This document shows positions 13,484-14,775 of a stretch of DNA of 14,775 nt, piece after piece (within the stretch, counting starts at the first letter, position 1; every line of letters starts with the position of its first letter). Origin of the DNA: CAYOBW01 sp964402115 (GTDB lineage: Bacteria > Verrucomicrobiota > Kiritimatiellia > UBA8416 > CAYOBW01); the NCBI GenBank assembly GCA_964402115.1, contig CAYOBW010000177.1:1-14775 (forward strand), given 5' to 3'. The notes under the pieces are model-generated. The model saw only the letters and a program-made list of their open reading frames with translations, did no database searches and was not told the DNA's origin. Made by a program: the position numbers and the translations under genes.

Positions 13484-13487
13484 CCGC

Positions 13488-14681
13488 TCACGCCGTCGGG
13501 TCGGCGAGGCGGCCGAGGAACAGGATGCTGCCGCTGCTGTTCTCGCGGATCAGGAACAGGAAGGGATGATCGGCGCGGAAGACCGGCACGGGCCGCGGCA
13601 TGGACCGCAGCTTCATCACCACCGCGGTGGCGGCCGCCGCTTCCGTGCCCTCTTCGTTCACCTCGACGAAGGCCTTGTGGATGACGGCGCCGATAAAGAG
13701 TTCGCGGCTGCCGTCCATGCCGGAGAAGTCGGCCTTTCCGGGCGCGAAGGCATCGGGCATGCCCAGCGCAGCCAGTTTGCCGCCCAGGCTGAACTGCGCG
13801 GTCAGCTTGAACTTCGGCAGGAAGACCTGCACCTCCCGTCTCCTCAGGCCGCCGATCAAGTCGGCCAGGATCTCCGCAGTCAGCGCCGACTCGAGCGCCG
13901 ACACGCCGCCGTTCCCGCGCGGCAGCAGGACGAGCATGGAGAGCGCGCCGCCGGCGTAGGGCATCGCGAGCACCTGATGCGTATCGGTCTCGCTGTAGCC
14001 GAACTCGCGCTGCTGACACATCAGCGGCGCTTCAACCGATTTCGCCGCCGAGACCCGGAACGGCGCCGGCCGGGTGAGGTCAGCCTTGAACGGGCTGGCC
14101 CAATCGCCTTTGAAGTAGATGGCATTGACCAGCACGAGGCGGGTGAGCGCGTCGAGGATGCCCGGCTGAATGAGGTTGGTGAGCTTCCGGTTGGTCTGCG
14201 CTTCCACCCAGGTGTTGATGGTCTGGCGGGCCGGCTCGGCGGCGCGCACGTAGTCGAGCGGGGTGACGGTCGTGCCGTAGTGGGTCTTGCAGAGTTCCAG
14301 GTAGGCGGGCAGGAAGCGGTAGTCCTGCTGCGGCCAGAGGGCGTTCGCTACGCTCAGCTTGACCTTGCCCGTCTCCTGCACCGCCTTGAGTCCGGCTGCC
14401 AGCGCCGCGAAAGCAGGATGCAGCCGCTCCTGTCCGGGGCCAAAGTGCAGGACGCGGGCCATCTGCTGCTCCGTTTCGCCGCGCGCGCCGCCGTAGGTCA
14501 TCGCCAGGGCGGTCGAGACGCTGTACGGGGAGCAGAACAGGTTCCCCTCCCCCGCGCGCAGTTGCGCGTAGAGGTCGAGGGCGAAGGCGGTGTTGCCGGG
14601 AACCACGGAGTCCTCCGCGCCGGCGCAAACGCCGGCCGTCAACAGCAGGGCCAGAACCGCAGGCTGAACCGATGTGTGCAT
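13488..14681 (-). CDS. Secreted serpin B, P1 Arg by register, paralogue of serpin A
   Basis: 397 residues: a signal peptide (about 1-21, ending GVCAGA) and a complete serpin domain collinear with serpin A. Landmarks are YSVSTALAMTYGGARGET (53-70), LVLVNAIYFKGDW (182-194), hinge EEGTEAAAATAVVM (343-356) and FRADHPFLFLIRE (368-380). Counting P15 as Gly345 gives P1 Arg359 and P1' Ser360 in the loop VVMKLRSMPRPVPVF. The distance from P1 to the conserved Phe equals that of antithrombin, which also has Arg-Ser at the scissile bond. An inhibitor of trypsin-like proteases is predicted; this is inference from the loop. Residues 105-200 differ from serpin A at only about six positions, whereas 201-280 differ at about 35 of 80. 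The start is set by AAGGAG at 14687-14692; an in-frame ATG at 14708 overlaps the upstream stop. Downstream lies a hairpin terminator. Confidence 0.95.
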   Translation of the reverse strand: MHTSVQPAVLALLLTAGVCAGAEDSVVPGNTAFALDLYAQLRAGEGNLFCSPYSVSTALAMTYGGARGETEQQMARVLHFGPGQERLHPAFAALAAGLKAVQETGKVKLSVANALWPQQDYRFLPAYLELCKTHYGTTVTPLDYVRAAEPARQTINTWVEAQTNRKLTNLIQPGILDALTRLVLVNAIYFKGDWASPFKADLTRPAPFRVSAAKSVEAPLMCQQREFGYSETDTHQVLAMPYAGGALSMLVLLPRGNGGVSALESALTAEILADLIGGLRRREVQVFLPKFKLTAQFSLGGKLAALGMPDAFAPGKADFSGMDGSRELFIGAVIHKAFVEVNEEGTEAAAATAVVMKLRSMPRPVPVFRADHPFLFLIRENSSGSILFLGRLADPTA

Positions 14682-14686
14682 AACGA

Positions 14687-14692
14687 CTCCTT
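14687..14692 (-). promoter_or_regulatory. Shine-Dalgarno sequence of serpin B
   Basis: AAGGAG on the minus strand, 5 nt before ATG 14681. The same CAAGGAGT context precedes serpin A. It supports 14681 over the alternative start 14708. Confidence 0.75.
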
Positions 14693-14707
14693 GTGTTACG
14701 GTGTTCA

Positions 14708-14775
14708 TCAGGGCGCGATGGTCCGCACGCGGTAATAACGGTTACCCGCCGGCGGCACGCCGATCAATGAAAAAT
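14708..14775 (-). CDS. 3' end of an unidentified gene, C-terminus ...GNRYYRVRTIAP
   Basis: An open frame enters from the right edge on the minus strand and ends at TGA 14710-14708 after 22 codons, reading FSLIGVPPAGNRYYRVRTIAP. The terminal (F/Y)YRVR pattern is common at the C-terminus of large secreted surface or LamG/fibronectin-like proteins of the PVC group, so a secreted protein is plausible. The frame has GC-rich third positions like its neighbours. Its stop lies 26 nt upstream of the serpin B start, and it overlaps the alternative serpin start as TGATG. This suggests serpin B is expressed from the same transcript. Too little is present for a family call. Confidence 0.55.
   Translation of the reverse strand, partial: FSLIGVPPAGNRYYRVRTIAP

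Larger units (their letters stand above)
12599..13487. other. 889-bp gene-free interval between the two serpin genes, rich in palindromes
   Basis: No coding sequence is supported on either strand. The stretch carries the serpin A leader, a REP-like inverted pair (12877-12942), a short GAGTAC tandem (12965-12976, two units), a palindrome (13124-13146), a long imperfect inverted repeat (13304-13379) and a probable terminator for serpin B (13467-13483). Frames through it give the junk signatures GAGASRPR and GGETPPLP, which come from the REP-like element. It separates two near-identical genes and may be a repeat insertion hotspot. Confidence 0.65.

Overview
The window is GC-rich bacterial DNA, about two thirds or more G+C by eye, with well-spaced genes and long repeat-filled intergenic stretches. 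The gene mix is a cysteine-type sulfatase, a GH20 hexosaminidase, two secreted serpins, a Tat-exported sugar-isomerase-fold protein, a SUMF1-fold protein, and an MBOAT O-acetyltransferase with an SGNH partner. This is typical of the PVC superphylum (Kiritimatiellota, Lentisphaerota, Verrucomicrobiota, Planctomycetota). I favour a Kiritimatiellota-like organism. That is inference from gene content and repeat style; no marker gene is present.

Layout. (1) 4568-24, minus strand: a compact four-gene cluster of TolB-like beta-propeller, FGE/SUMF1-domain protein, MBOAT O-acyltransferase and SGNH hydrolase-like protein. Two junctions are coupled (a 1-nt overlap and a 2-nt gap). The last two genes form the classic pair for O-acetylating an exported polysaccharide. 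(2) 5113-6582, plus strand: a DUF4160/DUF2442 pair resembling a small toxin-antitoxin module, directly followed by a Tat-signal TIM-barrel isomerase-like protein. (3) 8156-6696, minus: a secreted sulfatase, convergent with the isomerase across an inverted-repeat pair that may be a bidirectional terminator. (4) 8291-8977, plus: a HAD hydrolase with an unusual first motif. (5) 8984-9717: a decayed VapBC-like locus whose PIN toxin keeps its N-terminus and its C-terminal half, with the middle replaced by dispersed repeats. (6) 12598-9723, minus: a serpin followed 32 nt later by a GH20 beta-N-acetylhexosaminidase. (7) 12599-13487: an 889-bp gene-free interval with three palindromic or inverted repeats. 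(8) 14681-13488, minus: a second serpin, a close paralogue of the first, preceded by the last 22 codons of an unrelated secreted-type gene that runs off the right edge.

How they may work together. GH20 and the sulfatase would remove terminal N-acetylhexosamines and sulfate esters from complex glycans such as mucin or glycosaminoglycans. The serpins, one in an operon with GH20, would protect exported enzymes or the cell from foreign serine proteases. The MBOAT/SGNH pair would decorate the cell's own surface glycan. The two serpins share a body but differ in the reactive loop: P1 is Thr in one and Arg in the other by register counting. The SUMF1-fold protein lacks the cysteine pair of true formylglycine-generating enzyme, so it is unlikely to activate the sulfatase.

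The most interesting items are the divergent serpin pair with its repeat-filled spacer, the repeat-disrupted PIN toxin, and the propeller-SUMF1-MBOAT-SGNH cluster. I did not find a clearly new system. No CRISPR array, rRNA, tRNA or transposase was seen.
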